From positions 18,198,600-18,262,599 of the forward strand of contig CM067503.1 of NCBI GenBank assembly GCA_034509495.1: DNA of 64,000 bases, given 5' to 3'. Position numbers and translations under genes: made by a program. Under the pieces are notes generated by a model, which worked only from the letters and a program-made list of their open reading frames with translations, was not told the DNA's origin and made no database searches. This document shows positions 22,931 through 34,130 of the stretch, piece by piece. Each line of letters opens with the position of its first letter. Position 1 is the first letter of the stretch. The stretch is from Acestrorhynchus altus (Eukaryota > Chordata > Actinopteri > Characiformes > Acestrorhynchidae).

Positions 22931-24810
22931 AAGCAAATCTGATTTGCTTGAAGTCTCAAAATATCCTTACACTCACTTGACAGTGTAGCCAGGTGTACAG
23001 GTTAGTGCACTCATTTTCACATTTACATTTTGGCACTTACAATTATGAAAACTATTGGCTTAATTTCAAACAATGAGACCAAACCAAAGTGTCTTTGGGA
23101 TTGAACAGCAAGCACTACCATGACCAGTGGCAAAATTCACGATCACTACCTCTACCTACTGTACATACTATTCAATTTTATTCTAGCAACCCTGTTTTTT
23201 CTGGTTATTTGAATCCTGATTTTGTCAAATAATCATGATAATATGATTTCTCACTTATCTCAGATGCGGTTAACCTGCCAAGATGTTTGGTTGCTAGCCT
23301 AACGTGAAAAAAATTTACCAAAGAGGCAAGTAATGAAAAATTTACAAGCAAATTTGTCCTTACTTTTAACTCACTATATTTTCAAAACAGACTCATTACA
23401 TGAAGGTTTTCTTTGAATTGTTTTTTTAATCACAGAAAATATTCAATATTCAATATGCTTTAACACACTTGCGTCCACTTCACCTCAAGTTCATTAGCTT
23501 TGTGCTGCACATTTTGCTGAGTGAGAACACATCTAATAGTGTTTACTGTATCATGATGTATGATGATGTTTAACAAAAGAGCCAAATGTATTCTTCAGTC
23601 TCTACCTTTATGTAGCCCTGATTGCTGTCAATAACTGTCCTGTAAAATGTGTATTAAGGTGTGTAGTCATGGCTGTACTGTCAGATACACTGAAGAGCAT
23701 TAACTGGATTGAACATTTAGTGTTCAGTAATTTTTGTTAGTTTCATCAAAAAATATATTATGATATTATGATAAAACATTACTTGGTCTCAGTGGTTGTA
23801 TATATCTATCATTAAAATGGAACTGAAAAGATAAATCATAAAACATCATACCCTGATATATTTTAGCTGAATGGTGGTGCTGTACGAGGCAAAAGAAACA
23901 TAGTGTGAAAATATTTCTATGCTAAAAGAGTTTTTCATATCTCCTACCTCCTTTTTATGTGTTGTTTACAATCAAACCTTTATAATGAACTAACTTTAAG
24001 GCATTCTGACATTTTTCTTTAACCTCCTCTGAGTATATACATATAATATTCATGGGTTTGTATTATCTGTAACAATGTATGTGCAAATATGGCCATATAT
24101 CAGACTTACATATGGGGATTAATTATTATAGAGACAAAAGACTGTATGGGAATGTTCAATTAGTGCCTCTGTTTTACATTAAACTTGGACTCAGCAGCGT
24201 GGGATTTATTGAATAAACAGGAAGTGAATACTTGAGCCTCTCTCCACTTAAAAAAACGAGAGGAAAAACTTCCTTTGAGTTTCTTCCTTTTTCATGCTAT
24301 GTCACAATTGATGACTGCTGTATTTCAAAACAACCAAACCCAGCCTGTGCTATATGAGCTTATTGTCACAATCACACAAAAACCTTCTATGTCAAAAAAG
24401 TCAAATTTACAGAAGGAAAAACTTATTTACTTTCAATGGAAATCAAAGTAAAAATTATTCCACCACATTTTCGATCATCTCTATTGGCCAGAACAATAGC
24501 CAGATTCAAACTATGCCCACATGGCAAAAATGGAGATACACTGTTTTTTGTTTGTGTTTTGTTTTTTGCTTAAATGACTGGTTTGTGCATTACAAAATCC
24601 TTCAAAAAAGGATAGTTGACCTTAGCAAGAAACCAAATCCTGTATATAGCCGCACTGGCAGTCATAAAGCAATGTGATTTATTTCAGGTCTTTTATGAAT
24701 GAGTACAGTTGTATTTCTGCTGGTGGCTATAAACCTGTCCTCATGCATACGGCATAGGTCTTGTGAGGCCTTAGGGGATAGTCTGTCTGAGTGGATGTGT
24801 ATTTGTGGAA
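22931..24810. other. Intergenic, nothing recognised
   Basis: No coding exon or element recognised. The 107-residue frame at 24354-24677 has low-complexity composition and no family resemblance. Confidence 0.5.
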
Positions 24811-25665
24811 TACAGAGCATCCGGAAAGTATTCACAGCACTTCAATATTTCCTCATTTTGTTATCTTACAGCCTTATTCCAAAATGGATTAAATTATTTT
24901 TTCCCTAGAAATTCTACACACCATACCCCAGGATGACAAAAGTTTTGTTTGAAATCTTTGCAAATGTATTAAAAATAAACACAAAAATCTGTCCCAGTCT
25001 GAGGCCCTGAGTGCAGGTTATCATAAAGGACGTCTCTGTACATCACTGCAGTCATCTTTCCTGTTCTGCAGAAATGGTTGTCCTTCTGAAAGGTTCTCAT
25101 CTCTCCACAGAGCAATGCTGAAGCTCTGTCAGAGTGACCATTTGGATCTTGGTCACCTTCTTGGCTAAGGTCCTTCTACCACAATCACTCAGTTTGGCCA
25201 GGTGGCTAACTCTAAGAAGAGTCCTGATGGTTCCAAAGTTCTTCCCTTTATGGATGATGGAGGTCACTGTGCTCATTGGGACCTTCAATGCAGCAGAAAA
25301 TCTTCTGTACCCTTTTCCCAGACCTCGATATAATCCTGTCTCATCCATCTGAGACAATTCCTTAGACTCTCCAAATCATTTCAAATCAACTGAATTTACC
25401 ACACGTGTTCTACAATCAAGCTGTAGAAACATCTGAAGGGTGATCAGCGGAAACCAGGTGCACCAGAGCTACTTATTTACGCTATATTTTTGTGTTTAAT
25501 TTTTTAATAACTTTGCAAATATTTCAAACAAACTTTTCTCATTTTGTCATCACAAGGTACTGTGTGTAGAATTTAGAAAAAAAAATAATTTAATCCATTT
25601 TGGAACAAGGTTGTTACAAAAAATGTTCAAAAAGAGAAGCGCTATGAATTTACAGATTCACTGTA
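24811..25665 (-). mobile_element. Internally deleted Tc1-like element
   Basis: About 855 bp bounded by TACAG (24811) and CTGTA (25661-25665). Long inverted repeats of roughly 200 bp: CCAAAATGGATTAAATTATT at about 24880-24899 recurs inverted as AATAATTTAATCCATTTTGG near 25584-25603. The core keeps only the 5' part of the transposase. Confidence 0.85.
25097..25357 (-). pseudogene. Tc1 transposase N-terminal DNA-binding region
   Basis: An 86-residue relic of the paired-like helix-turn-helix region: GKGYRRFSAALKVPMSTVTS then IIHKGKNFGTIRT and LSDCGRRTLAKKVTKIQMVT. These match the GYRRIxKxLxVPxSTVxSII and RRALxREVxKNPxVTLxELQ patterns of fish Tc1 transposases. The catalytic DDE domain is deleted. 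Confidence 0.85.
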
Positions 25666-26889
25666 CATTGCTTGCAATATAAGGAGAGGAAGAAAGCAAA
25701 TGGGGATTTGATGTCCTGTTTGGGTTTTCTACACAGCAATGAAAGTAAGGGAAAGAGAAAAGGATTAGGTTAGTGAAAGAGAAAGGAATAAAGAGAAAAA
25801 ACAGAAAAGGTTCAAAATAAATTTACTATTAGAAACTCTTCTTGACACACTTCAATACATTTCAAACATTCCAAAGTCAACTAATACTAATAACTTCACA
25901 CAATAAAAAAATACAATGAATACAATAGTATATTCAGGCTAGAGTATATCCTTAAATCTCATATAACATATTATAGATCTCATAATAGTGCCAATGGCAT
26001 TGCAGCACTAGCCAACACAATGCACATTTCAGAAAAAGCTGCACTCTCTACAGTTCCTGTGACTCCTTTGGTAATAATCATAGCCAGCCCATTTCCTCTA
26101 ATTCTTTGTCTACGATGGGAACGAGTTTTATATCCTTCCTGGATTCCAGCTTGAAGGACCACTGCCTCATGGCAATCTTTGAGGGCATGTAGCAAGACAT
26201 TTCACAAGCTCATTGTCTTTAGTTTGTATCTTTAAGCAAGTCACAATGCAAGGCCTTTCCTCGTCATATAAATAATGCCTCCTGTGTAATTTGAATTTGT
26301 TTATCCTAAAATAATTTCTGTGCTCACGATCCAAAACACGTTTCACAATTGTCTTACATCTGGTGGCATATTCAAGGACTTCAGTTTCATATTTCAGTTG
26401 GCAGAGTTCATCAGAATAATGTGGGACAATATATATTGATATGAAGCCAGTTAATTAAATACACACAATGTACCGCTCCAAAATCCTCATGATGTGTCCT
26501 AATCAAAGCAAAAGAGACAATGCAGATGTCACACTCATTCACACTCAGAACAGAAATGGCGAGAATCAGTGCTCTTAGTGCAAAGTCATCTCAGACAGTC
26601 TGTTTTTCATAATGTGGGACAGTTTTGTTCAAACTGTGGGGCACTGAAAAGGCCCAAATGACATCAAAATAAAAACTTCTATATAACTACATAAAAACGT
26701 CTCTGTTCAGTAACTCTGCAATACTTCAGTAGTTCAGTGATTTTACCATATACACTGTTTTGCTAAAGTTGGGCTGTTAAACCATTTCAAATAAGGGTTT
26801 TTTCTTATAAATTTTATTTATAAGAAATGAAATTTTAAATAAAAAAGAAATTTTAAATTTTATTATTTTTTCTCTTATTAAGTTGTCAT
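25666..26889. other. Intergenic, nothing recognised
   Basis: AT-rich DNA, A-rich at 25680-25800. No recognisable gene or family. Confidence 0.5.
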
Positions 26890-27130
26890 TTTGGAGACGC
26901 ATCTATCAGGACTGTTTCATACATAAATGGTAGCAAAGTTGTGTGGTCATTTAACATTCCTGGATAAACAGTGTCATGTTGCCTTGCCATGAGCACACTG
27001 TCCAGTATTCAGTCTCACTCACATGATAAAACCTCATAACCTATAAAGATGTGGGCATTTCCAAGTCATCACCTTGAGTTAACACTGCTTCCTAATCAAT
27101 TTACAATCAATTTACATACTGATATACAAT
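26890..27130 (-). mobile_element. Fragment of CCAAAAGTCATGGG-family element
   Basis: Shares GTTGCCTTGCCATGAG, AAACCTCATAACCT and ATTTCCAAGTCATCACCTTGAG-type text with 14250-14620, partly inverted. Terminal repeats are not clear. Confidence 0.45.
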
Positions 27131-28172
27131 ACATGATATATGGAATGTCTGTGTATACCTTTCCTAGTAATTTTCTGTAATTGCTGTGACTAACCTTTAA
27201 GTGTGTCTTCACATGTGGTGCTTCCTCTGTAATGTCTAATCTATTAATTTATCAACCCAGAGCTTTATTGACTTTCATTTATTTGAGGAAGACCTACACC
27301 AAATACAACTTCAGGGTTCCACATCATGTCATCAGTATTTAGTCGGTTTGTTTCTGCCAGTTTTGTTGCTGTGTTTTGACCACATAACATGTAGTGTGTG
27401 AATTTGTTTTTGTTTATTATTGTTTACTGACAATATTTGAGGTATTCAGATTTTCATCATTTAATCCAATTTCCCTGCCCACACAGTGTTTTCTAAATGC
27501 AGTCCAAACAATGAAATTATATACATTATATACAAGACAGTTCACCACACTGAATATTAACCCATGATGTTATAAAGCTCAACTTCCAGATGAATTTGCA
27601 ATACTCCAGAAGTGTAATTTTGACAGATGCTGAAATATACATGTAACTTAAATAAAAAATTACATGGCAGTACATTGTGTGACAAACAATTCATCTACAA
27701 ATTTGAGAAAATACAATGATTTAAATTCAGATCTCAAACTGTAAAAGACTGTCATCTTTAATTCCCCTTAATGCCACTTCAGTGGAACATTAAAGAACAG
27801 TATTAACACAGAAATCATCACATAACTTTTGAAGCCAACCTTAATTTTACAGGTGGTGCAGTCCAAAAAAAAAAATGGTGAGAAAAGTTTGTGTCTTACA
27901 TAGCTTGAAATGTTCATCCAAAATCCATGGTAAAAGTATTCCTGACTTTTAAGTGTAGTCTCAAGAGACAAAGTTTCATAAGGAATGATGAGATCAAACA
28001 GTGGCTCGCACAATAGTCATAGAAGGTGTCCTCAAGGGATCTTCAGGTCATACATCCAAAATGTTCTCCACTGCAGTTACCAATGTCCTGAAAAGGATGG
28101 ATAACATTCCTGCTTCAATATATCCATGCGTTAACTGCTCATGTCCTTTCTTGTGGACTTTGGTCTTCAGTG
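27131..28172 (-). other. Probable 3' UTR and downstream flank of the RAMP gene
   Basis: Region downstream of the RAMP stop codon on the minus strand. An AATAAA hexamer occurs on the minus strand at 27418-27413, about 755 nt past the stop, as one candidate poly(A) signal; another TTTATT on the plus strand is near 27278. Which is used cannot be told. Confidence 0.4.
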
Positions 28173-28428
28173 CTAAGCCAGGATATCACTTCGCTTACTG
28201 CACCAAACTACCAATGCCACCATGGCCAGTGTGAGGAAGACTGGAACAAGGATAAGGATAGTGATAGTGTCTTCTGATGGATCACCCCAGACCACAGATT
28301 TCAAGGTGCAGTTGGAAAAGAACTGTTTGTGAATATTGATTATATATTGCTCTACCACAGGGTTGGGCCAAAAGCAACCAATCTCCATGGCCCTGTTCTC
28401 CGTGCAGGCAGAGAAGTGGTGGTATTCA
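28173..28428 (-). CDS. ramp3: RAMP3-like terminal exon (ectodomain end, TM, tail)
   Basis: Last coding exon of a receptor activity-modifying protein, the accessory subunit that escorts class B GPCRs such as the calcitonin-receptor-like receptor and sets peptide selectivity at the plasma membrane. The acceptor TTTCCTCTCTACAG ends at 28429; one base completes a Ser codon from exon 2, then 84 codons and TAG at 28175-28173. Diagnostic are IGCFWPNP, IHKQFFSNCT (nearest RAMP3) and the membrane segment ILVPVFLTLAMVALVVW (about residues 133-154) with short tail CSKRSDILA. It holds Cys 87, 97 and 119 and sequon N118-C-T. Human RAMP3 ends in a DTLL PDZ ligand; here the end is DILA, so that motif looks altered. 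Six cysteines in total exclude a RAMP2 type; a fish-specific paralogue is possible. Confidence 0.93.
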
Positions 28429-28564
28429 CTGTAGAGAGGAAAGCAAAAAACATTCAGGGGGCTATATTCATATTCAATCACTAATTTAGGCTTATTTATG
28501 CAGATTACTGACACAGTCATAAAACCAATCAGTGCAACAAAATCCATTCACTTTGGTAATGTCA

Positions 28565-28770
28565 TTTTTTTAGGAAGTGTACAATTGCATCTCAATAAAA
28601 TAGATTACTGTGGAAAGGTTCATTTGTATTCATATCTTTAATCAAAAATATAATTGTTCATATTTTACCTCAATGCATTTAAAGTTGAATATTTTGAGCC
28701 TTTTTAAATGAAATTAATTTAACAAAAAAAATATTTCATGACATTCTATTTTTTTTTTGTAATACACTAG
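28565..28770. mobile_element. Diverged MITE (GCATCTCAA family)
   Basis: TTGCATCTCAATAAAATAGA and AGGTTCATTT resemble the element with ends ACTAGTGGATCTCAAAAATT at 44259-44557. The right end contains ACACTAGT at about 28766. Confidence 0.55.
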
Positions 28771-28965
28771 TATTTTGAGTACTTGTATATTGCTATTCAG
28801 CTTGTTGAGGCTACATCCATCATTTATGCATTGTTTTATGAACGTTCTTATTACAAGAACCAATTACAAGAACCTATTACATTTGAACCAATGCCTCAAT
28901 ATTTCAGCAATCCTGGAGCATACATATTTCATGCATACCAAGGACACAACTGAGTAGGTTGCAGT

Positions 28966-28966
<1 letters not shown>

Positions 28967-29002
<36 letters not shown>

Positions 29003-29022
29003 GCACACACACACACACACAA
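28967..29022. repeat. (CA)n microsatellite
   Basis: Two CA runs separated by AAAG. Confidence 0.95.
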
Positions 29023-29049
29023 ACTACCAGTAAAACGTTTTAGAACACC

Positions 29050-29082
29050 CAATACTGAACCCATATTGGGTGTTCTTAAAGC
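29050..29082. repeat. Short perfect inverted repeat
   Basis: AGAACACCCAATA..TATTGGGTGTTCT: 13-bp arms with a short loop, next to CAGTAAAACGTTTTAGAACA, which resembles a Tc1-type terminus. Confidence 0.7.
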
Positions 29083-29116
29083 TTTGACTGGCTGTGTGTA
29101 TGTGTGTTTGATTGAG

Positions 29117-29118
<2 letters not shown>

Positions 29119-29195
<77 letters not shown>

Positions 29196-29206
29196 TGTGT
29201 GTGTGT
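29119..29206. repeat. (AT)n(GT)n microsatellite
   Basis: An AT run at 29119-29138 followed by a long GT run. It produces spurious VCVCV/THTHT frames on both strands. Confidence 0.97.
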
Positions 29207-29401
29207 AACTTTGCATCTCCTGTTTAGTTTTGTTTTGTCTTGTTTGTTTGTTTGTATTTTCCTGAATTTTAATATTCCAGTTGCCCATCACACTGCAACA
29301 TTTCCATCAATGGGAATTATTTAAAATTTCTTTTCATTAATCTTTTTAAATGAACAATAAACATTCTGAACATTGATCCTTCACATGTGATAGCATTTTG
29401 A

Positions 29402-30484
29402 GTATCCACATTAGTCTTTGCTTGATTTGGTTTAACATTTTTTTAGCTTTTGAAGGAGAACAAAATGTTGTTTGAGGTTCACGGTATGTCACTTCATTTT
29501 CTTTTTGCTGGTTGAGCATTCCTGGGGGTAATAAAGGTCTAGAATGGTCCTCCATTTGTACACAATCTGTCAGACTGAAAAGGGTTTATAACCTTTTCCA
29601 GCCTGATGAGCATCAACAACTCTTCTTCTGAGCTCCTTAGAAATCTTCCAAAACACACATTGTGAATATCAGATTGTGATAGATCCCTGTTTTAAAACAG
29701 CGTGTCTACTCACACCTAACTGTCATCCCACTGACTGAAAATCTGACTCTAGTTTCAGTGCCACTCACAGAAATGTAACACTGGAGCATTTTCCACAGAA
29801 AGTGGCCATAAAGCAGTCAATTAGACAGTCAATATCACTGTCCAGCCCCTAGAATTTTCAGTTCGTTGATGTCATGAGAAGCTTTTCATAACAAGGAATC
29901 TGTGGAATCAGTGGTTACTGTGGCAACTGAATACCATCTGTTCATTCTATGAGACCTTTTCTTATCCTGCATTTTTCAGTGAATGCATGACAGAGGTGGA
30001 TGATAAAGCAGCTCTCAAGAGGATACATTTACATTAGAGCCAAAAGACAAACCAGGCCTGTCTAACTGATTTCAGTCTGGATTACCTGAGTAAATGTCAT
30101 GTCTTTAAACTCTAACTGTGTTTCTAATCCATAAGATTATGAAATCCTTAAGGATTATAAATAAGACTAATGTCCTGCATGTGGACCACCTAAAAACCAC
30201 TTTGTGTGTATCTCTAATTTGTTAAGTAACACATCATGCTATTGTTTATAAACACAATCTCACAGAAAAATACTTTCAATAAGCACTGGAAACAATCCCC
30301 ACTGAGCTGATTATATAGAATCTCTTGAAAAAGTGTCCTAGAGTGGAAAACTGTATTTAGCCAGACATGGCTGAATAATGAGAGTTGGTATTTGGAAATG
30401 ACAAACCGTGAACCTCAAACAACATTATGTTCTCCTTTAAAAGCTAAAAAGCCAAACGAAGCAAGAACTGATGTGGTTATCTGG
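29402..30484. mobile_element. Element bounded by ~90-bp inverted repeats
   Basis: GAGAACAAAATGTTGTTTGA and TTTGAGGTTCACGG (29456-29485) recur inverted as AACCGTGAACCTCAAACAAC (30404-30423) with further pairing through AGCTTTT.AAGGAGAAC. The interior (29590-29830: AACCTTTTCCAGCCTGATGA, CATCAACAACTCTTCTTCTG) is a text I recognise from a common fish non-autonomous DNA transposon. No intact frame. Confidence 0.65.
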
Positions 30485-31699
30485 CACACGAAAGCCTCTT
30501 GAGTAGTTTAAAGCTAATGCTAGACTGAAAAACAGTCAGCACTGATTGTCACACTGAGAGGACCCAGAGAGGACAGCAACACTGTCCTGTAAGGGCTGGG
30601 AATAATTACAAAAATTAGATTTTAATGTTAATTTTAATTCTTGTCACAGTAGGCTGGGCTATACTATGCAACAGGTTGGTGAGGTAAACCAATAAAAGCA
30701 AAATTCATATTTTTGTCCATAAGCCCACTGCAAAAGGAAAATCAGTGTTTTCATTTTGTGGAAAACAGTGTGGTCTATAAAGGCTTGTAAAATCAAATCT
30801 AAGCATTTTTGATTTTTCACAAGAATTTGCTGATTGCTGTTGCTATTGTAATAGACATTCTGTGTTAAATTCAAACTGTTTTTCCAAACATTATAGCTTT
30901 TTACACAAGCATAGACTAATGTTGCTTCACTGTCAAATGACTGTTGACAGCTCAGAAAAACAATGACAGCAACCTACTGCTTCTTGAAGGAAGTATCCAA
31001 TCATGCTATGGAAAGCCCTAAAAGGACATAGCCCAAGGGGAGCTTGAGAAAAGGGAGTTCGGCACGCCAACTGGAAGGACCAACAAGCAACAAGCAATAC
31101 TGTTGGACTACTAACAGGATGGGGAATGTGTGTGTGAACGTGTGTGTGAACAAGTATGTAAAAACCCATGTGGCCTGAAGAGACACCAGCTCAATTTCCA
31201 GAAAATCTCACAGAAATTACCCCGAGAAACATCAAAGCAAGTGGTCATGCTGGAGCTCACTGTGTCCTAGGAGGAGAAGATGCAATGTACACAAACTTTG
31301 TGGAAGAGTGTTACAAAAAGGGGTGGGCTGCAGGGTCTTTGCATTCACTGTGGAAAGCCTACAGCCTTTGGGACATTACTGGTGTGATCAAAAGGAAAGC
31401 TATTGCAAATATCCGTCAGTAGAGAAGATGTCCATGGATCAAAAGGAAAGATTTGTGGTCTCATGCTACTTGGATGCAATCTGGGAACTGGTCATTTCTG
31501 GCTGGGTTACCTTGGAAAATGTCCAGGTATCATCACTGAGTGTATGCCAAACTAAATTTTTAAACCTGACTGTTTCAAATTCAGCATTTGAGCTATATTG
31601 TGCAAATCAAAAGGGGTGTATCAAAATATAAAGGAATTGAATGCATGGTTAGCTAGATTAAAAGTTCATGTTCAGTTCTATTTGTGCTTTTTGTCAGGC
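30485..31699. other. Intronic, nothing recognised
   Basis: Two overlapping short plus-strand frames at 31168-31631 are open but resemble no family I know and lack convincing flanking splice sites. No other content recognised. Confidence 0.4.
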
Positions 31700-31800
31700 A
31701 ACCTCTACACTATTTATACGAAAGTACAGGGACACCAAAACCTTACACCTACAGGAGCCTTTATTGCATTCCAATCAAAATCCATGGGCATGGGCAGAGA
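31700..31800. mobile_element. Tc1-type MITE fragment
   Basis: TACGAAAGTACAGGGACACC and CACCTACAGGAGCCTTTATT resemble the fish MITE arm that starts GGACAAAAGTACTGGGACAC (see 57895). Confidence 0.55.
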
Positions 31801-33291
31801 TGTTATGAATGAGAGACTGACCACTGGCTGAAAGATAAATGGAATTTCTCATAACCCTCAGCATGGCATAAAGTCCCTCACTTCAACAAAAAGAGACAAT
31901 CAGCTTGCTGGTTGGTATTATGGTACTATGCTAATTGGTAGTAACATATTTACTATAGTAATTTGATATTAAGTTATTAACAGTGAGTTGTTAAACCAGC
32001 CAATAAAATAGGAACTGTGCAACTCCAACAGCAAGTTTAGAATTCTGCAGCTACTGAGTCAGCAGAGCGATATAAAATGTGTGCACTATGCTTCTGAAAA
32101 CTCAGTGACCCCCCTTGGAAACGTCTGTCTGACACTTCATGACTGACTTGCTGTGGTTTCTAAATCCTTCCATTTTTCAATAATACCACTCACTGTTGAT
32201 TGTGGAATATCTATGAGGGAACAAATTACATCAAAAGACTTTTTGCAGTGGTGGCAACATATTAGAGTAAACACTAGAATCTTATCATAGCTTATCTTTC
32301 TTTAAAGTAGGAGGAAAAATGAAGCTTTTCAAACAATACATTAAAATGGAAACCTTATTGCCTCCTACACAGAACTGATCTCATGTCCAGGATTGTTTTA
32401 TAGGTCTGAAAAAATAGCTCCATTTAATGCCCACAGTCAATTTTCCAATCCCATCTGTCCTCAGGGCAGACACTTAATAGCTTTCTGCAATGAGCTCCAA
32501 GGACAGTGAATTAGTATCTAATGGATTCTGTATAATTATTGGATATGTATGCAGCTGAGAGAAACTGGCCAGTGGCTGCTATTGTATGTTATAATCATTA
32601 GAAATAGCTCTGTACAATTAGCGTGCATCTCCAAACTCACATAGCATTGGGAAATATAATAACATTTGCACAATACAACAAATGTAGGACTACTACTATC
32701 TCAGCATGATAAACATTATTATGCTACATTAGAAATCAAGCTCAAACAACTCATGTCTGGTCTCATTCCTGACAGAAATGTTGAGACCCCAGCCTTGCAG
32801 AGCTTTAATCTGATAATGTAAAAGGGTCATGCTGTCTCCTAGGCAACATTATGGAATAACACAGGCATTGAATTGATGACCAACAGGATCTAAAAAGAGA
32901 GTTCAACACTGCTTTTGCCTTAGACTTTTAAATATAATGTTGCTTCAAATGGTTCTTTGAGCAATGCCAAAGAAGAACTTTTTTTGGTTCCATAAAATAC
33001 TATGTCAGTTAATTAACCCTAAATTGATAAAGAATCTCAACATAAAGTGAAGGCTCTTCAGACCTTTGAAATAATCTTCTCACTTACACATCTCTATTAC
33101 AAACTTGGTTCTTTGTGGAACCAAAAGGGGTTCTTCTAGGACATCAGTCAATCTGAAGCACCTTCATGTTTAAAAGTGTGTTGTTTTTAGATAAAAAGTG
33201 TAATCACAGGATTATGTGGAAAGTCCAAAATTGATGAGATATTGTTTTAGGAATGCTTTGAAGAAATGAGGATGCTGAAATGGTTTGCCAA
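31801..33291. other. Intronic; possible degraded MITE at 32945-33165
   Basis: Near 32950 and 33110 GGTTCTTTGAGCAATGCCAA and TTGGTTCTTTGTGGAACC resemble the GGTTCTTTG-type MITE arms common in fish; similar text is at 56530-56660. Nothing else recognised. Confidence 0.45.
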
Positions 33292-33466
33292 CAAAGGACA
33301 TCCAGCTAGGTTTGCCCTACGATGGACTAGCGCCCTGTCTAGGGTTGTTTCCCGCCCTTGTGCTCAGAGTTGCTGCCTGGGCACCGACTCCCCTGTTACC
33401 CTATTCAGGAATAAGTGGTACAGAAAATGGATGGATGGATGGATGGATGGATGGATGGATGGATGG
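33292..33466 (+). repeat. Retroposon ending in (ATGG)n tail
   Basis: GATGGACTAGCGCCCTGTCT then GGGCACCGACTCCCCTG, AGGAATAAGTGGTACAGAAA and (ATGG)n at 33427-33466. Same family as 7938-8160 (antisense) and about 62405-62530. The short-repeat 3' tail is typical of L2/CR1-mobilised retroposons. Confidence 0.7.
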
Positions 33467-33689
33467 ACATCCAGCCAGCAGTAATGGACATGGCCATAGG
33501 CTGAGCACTGATGCTTCAAGTTATTTATATAGTGATTTTAACAATATGCATTGTCACAAAGCAGATTTAAAGAAATCCAGGTTCTAGCTTCAAATGAACA
33601 AAAAAAATTCCCCCAGAGCAAGAAAAGAAAAACTTGAGATGAACCAAGGCACTAGATAGCAAAATAAACTAGAGAGTGCAGCTCTTGCA

Positions 33690-33900
33690 CACATTAGAGG
33701 TGTAATTGCAGCTCAGCAGGTGTTGCTGTGATATAGATGTTGGTAATTAAGGTGTTGGTAGGTGGTTACCAAGGTGTTGTTATGATATAGCTAATGGTTG
33801 CTGTTATGGTATCTGAGTCAGATGCTAAGGTGTTGCTACAGTGTTGCTATATTTTAAATGTTGGTTGCTAAGATTCGATAAGTCAGTTGGTTGTAATCAC
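33690..33900. repeat. Degenerate GGTTGCTA/AGGTGTTG repeat
   Basis: Irregular tandem words (GGTGTTGGTAGGTGGTTACC, GGTGTTGTTATGATATAG, GGTTGCTGTTATGG) as also found at 43008-43345. Confidence 0.75.
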
Positions 33901-33907
33901 TGTTGTC

Positions 33908-34130
33908 TAAATATTAGATAAACTTCTTCTTCTTTCAGCTGCTCCCTTTAGGGGTCGCCACAGTGGATCATCTGCCTCCATCTTGCCCTATCCCCTGCCT
34001 CCTCTACTGTTACACCAACCATTTCCATGTCCACCTTCACAACATCCATAAACCTTCTCTGCGGTCTTGTTCTTCTTCTTCTGCCCGGCAGCTCCATCTC
34101 CAACATTCTTTGTCCAATATCTAAATATTA
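33908..34130 (-). repeat. Retroelement 3' end (TTCTTCTTTC..AGGGGTCGCC)
   Basis: TTCTTCTTCTTTCAGCTGCT followed by CCCTTTAGGGGTCGCCACAG is the reverse complement of the end of the copy at 36225-36352. It continues with further family-specific text (CTTGTTCTTCTTCTTCTGCC, GGCAGCTCCATCTCCAACAT). Probably the end of a fish LINE; exact clade not certain. Confidence 0.65.

Noticed and set aside
29076..29324. THTHT and VCVCV frames on both strands
   Set aside because: Translations of the (GT)n/(AT)n microsatellite.
31168..31631. Overlapping plus-strand frames as a gene
   Set aside because: No family resemblance, no plausible splice sites and overlapping frames without coding bias.
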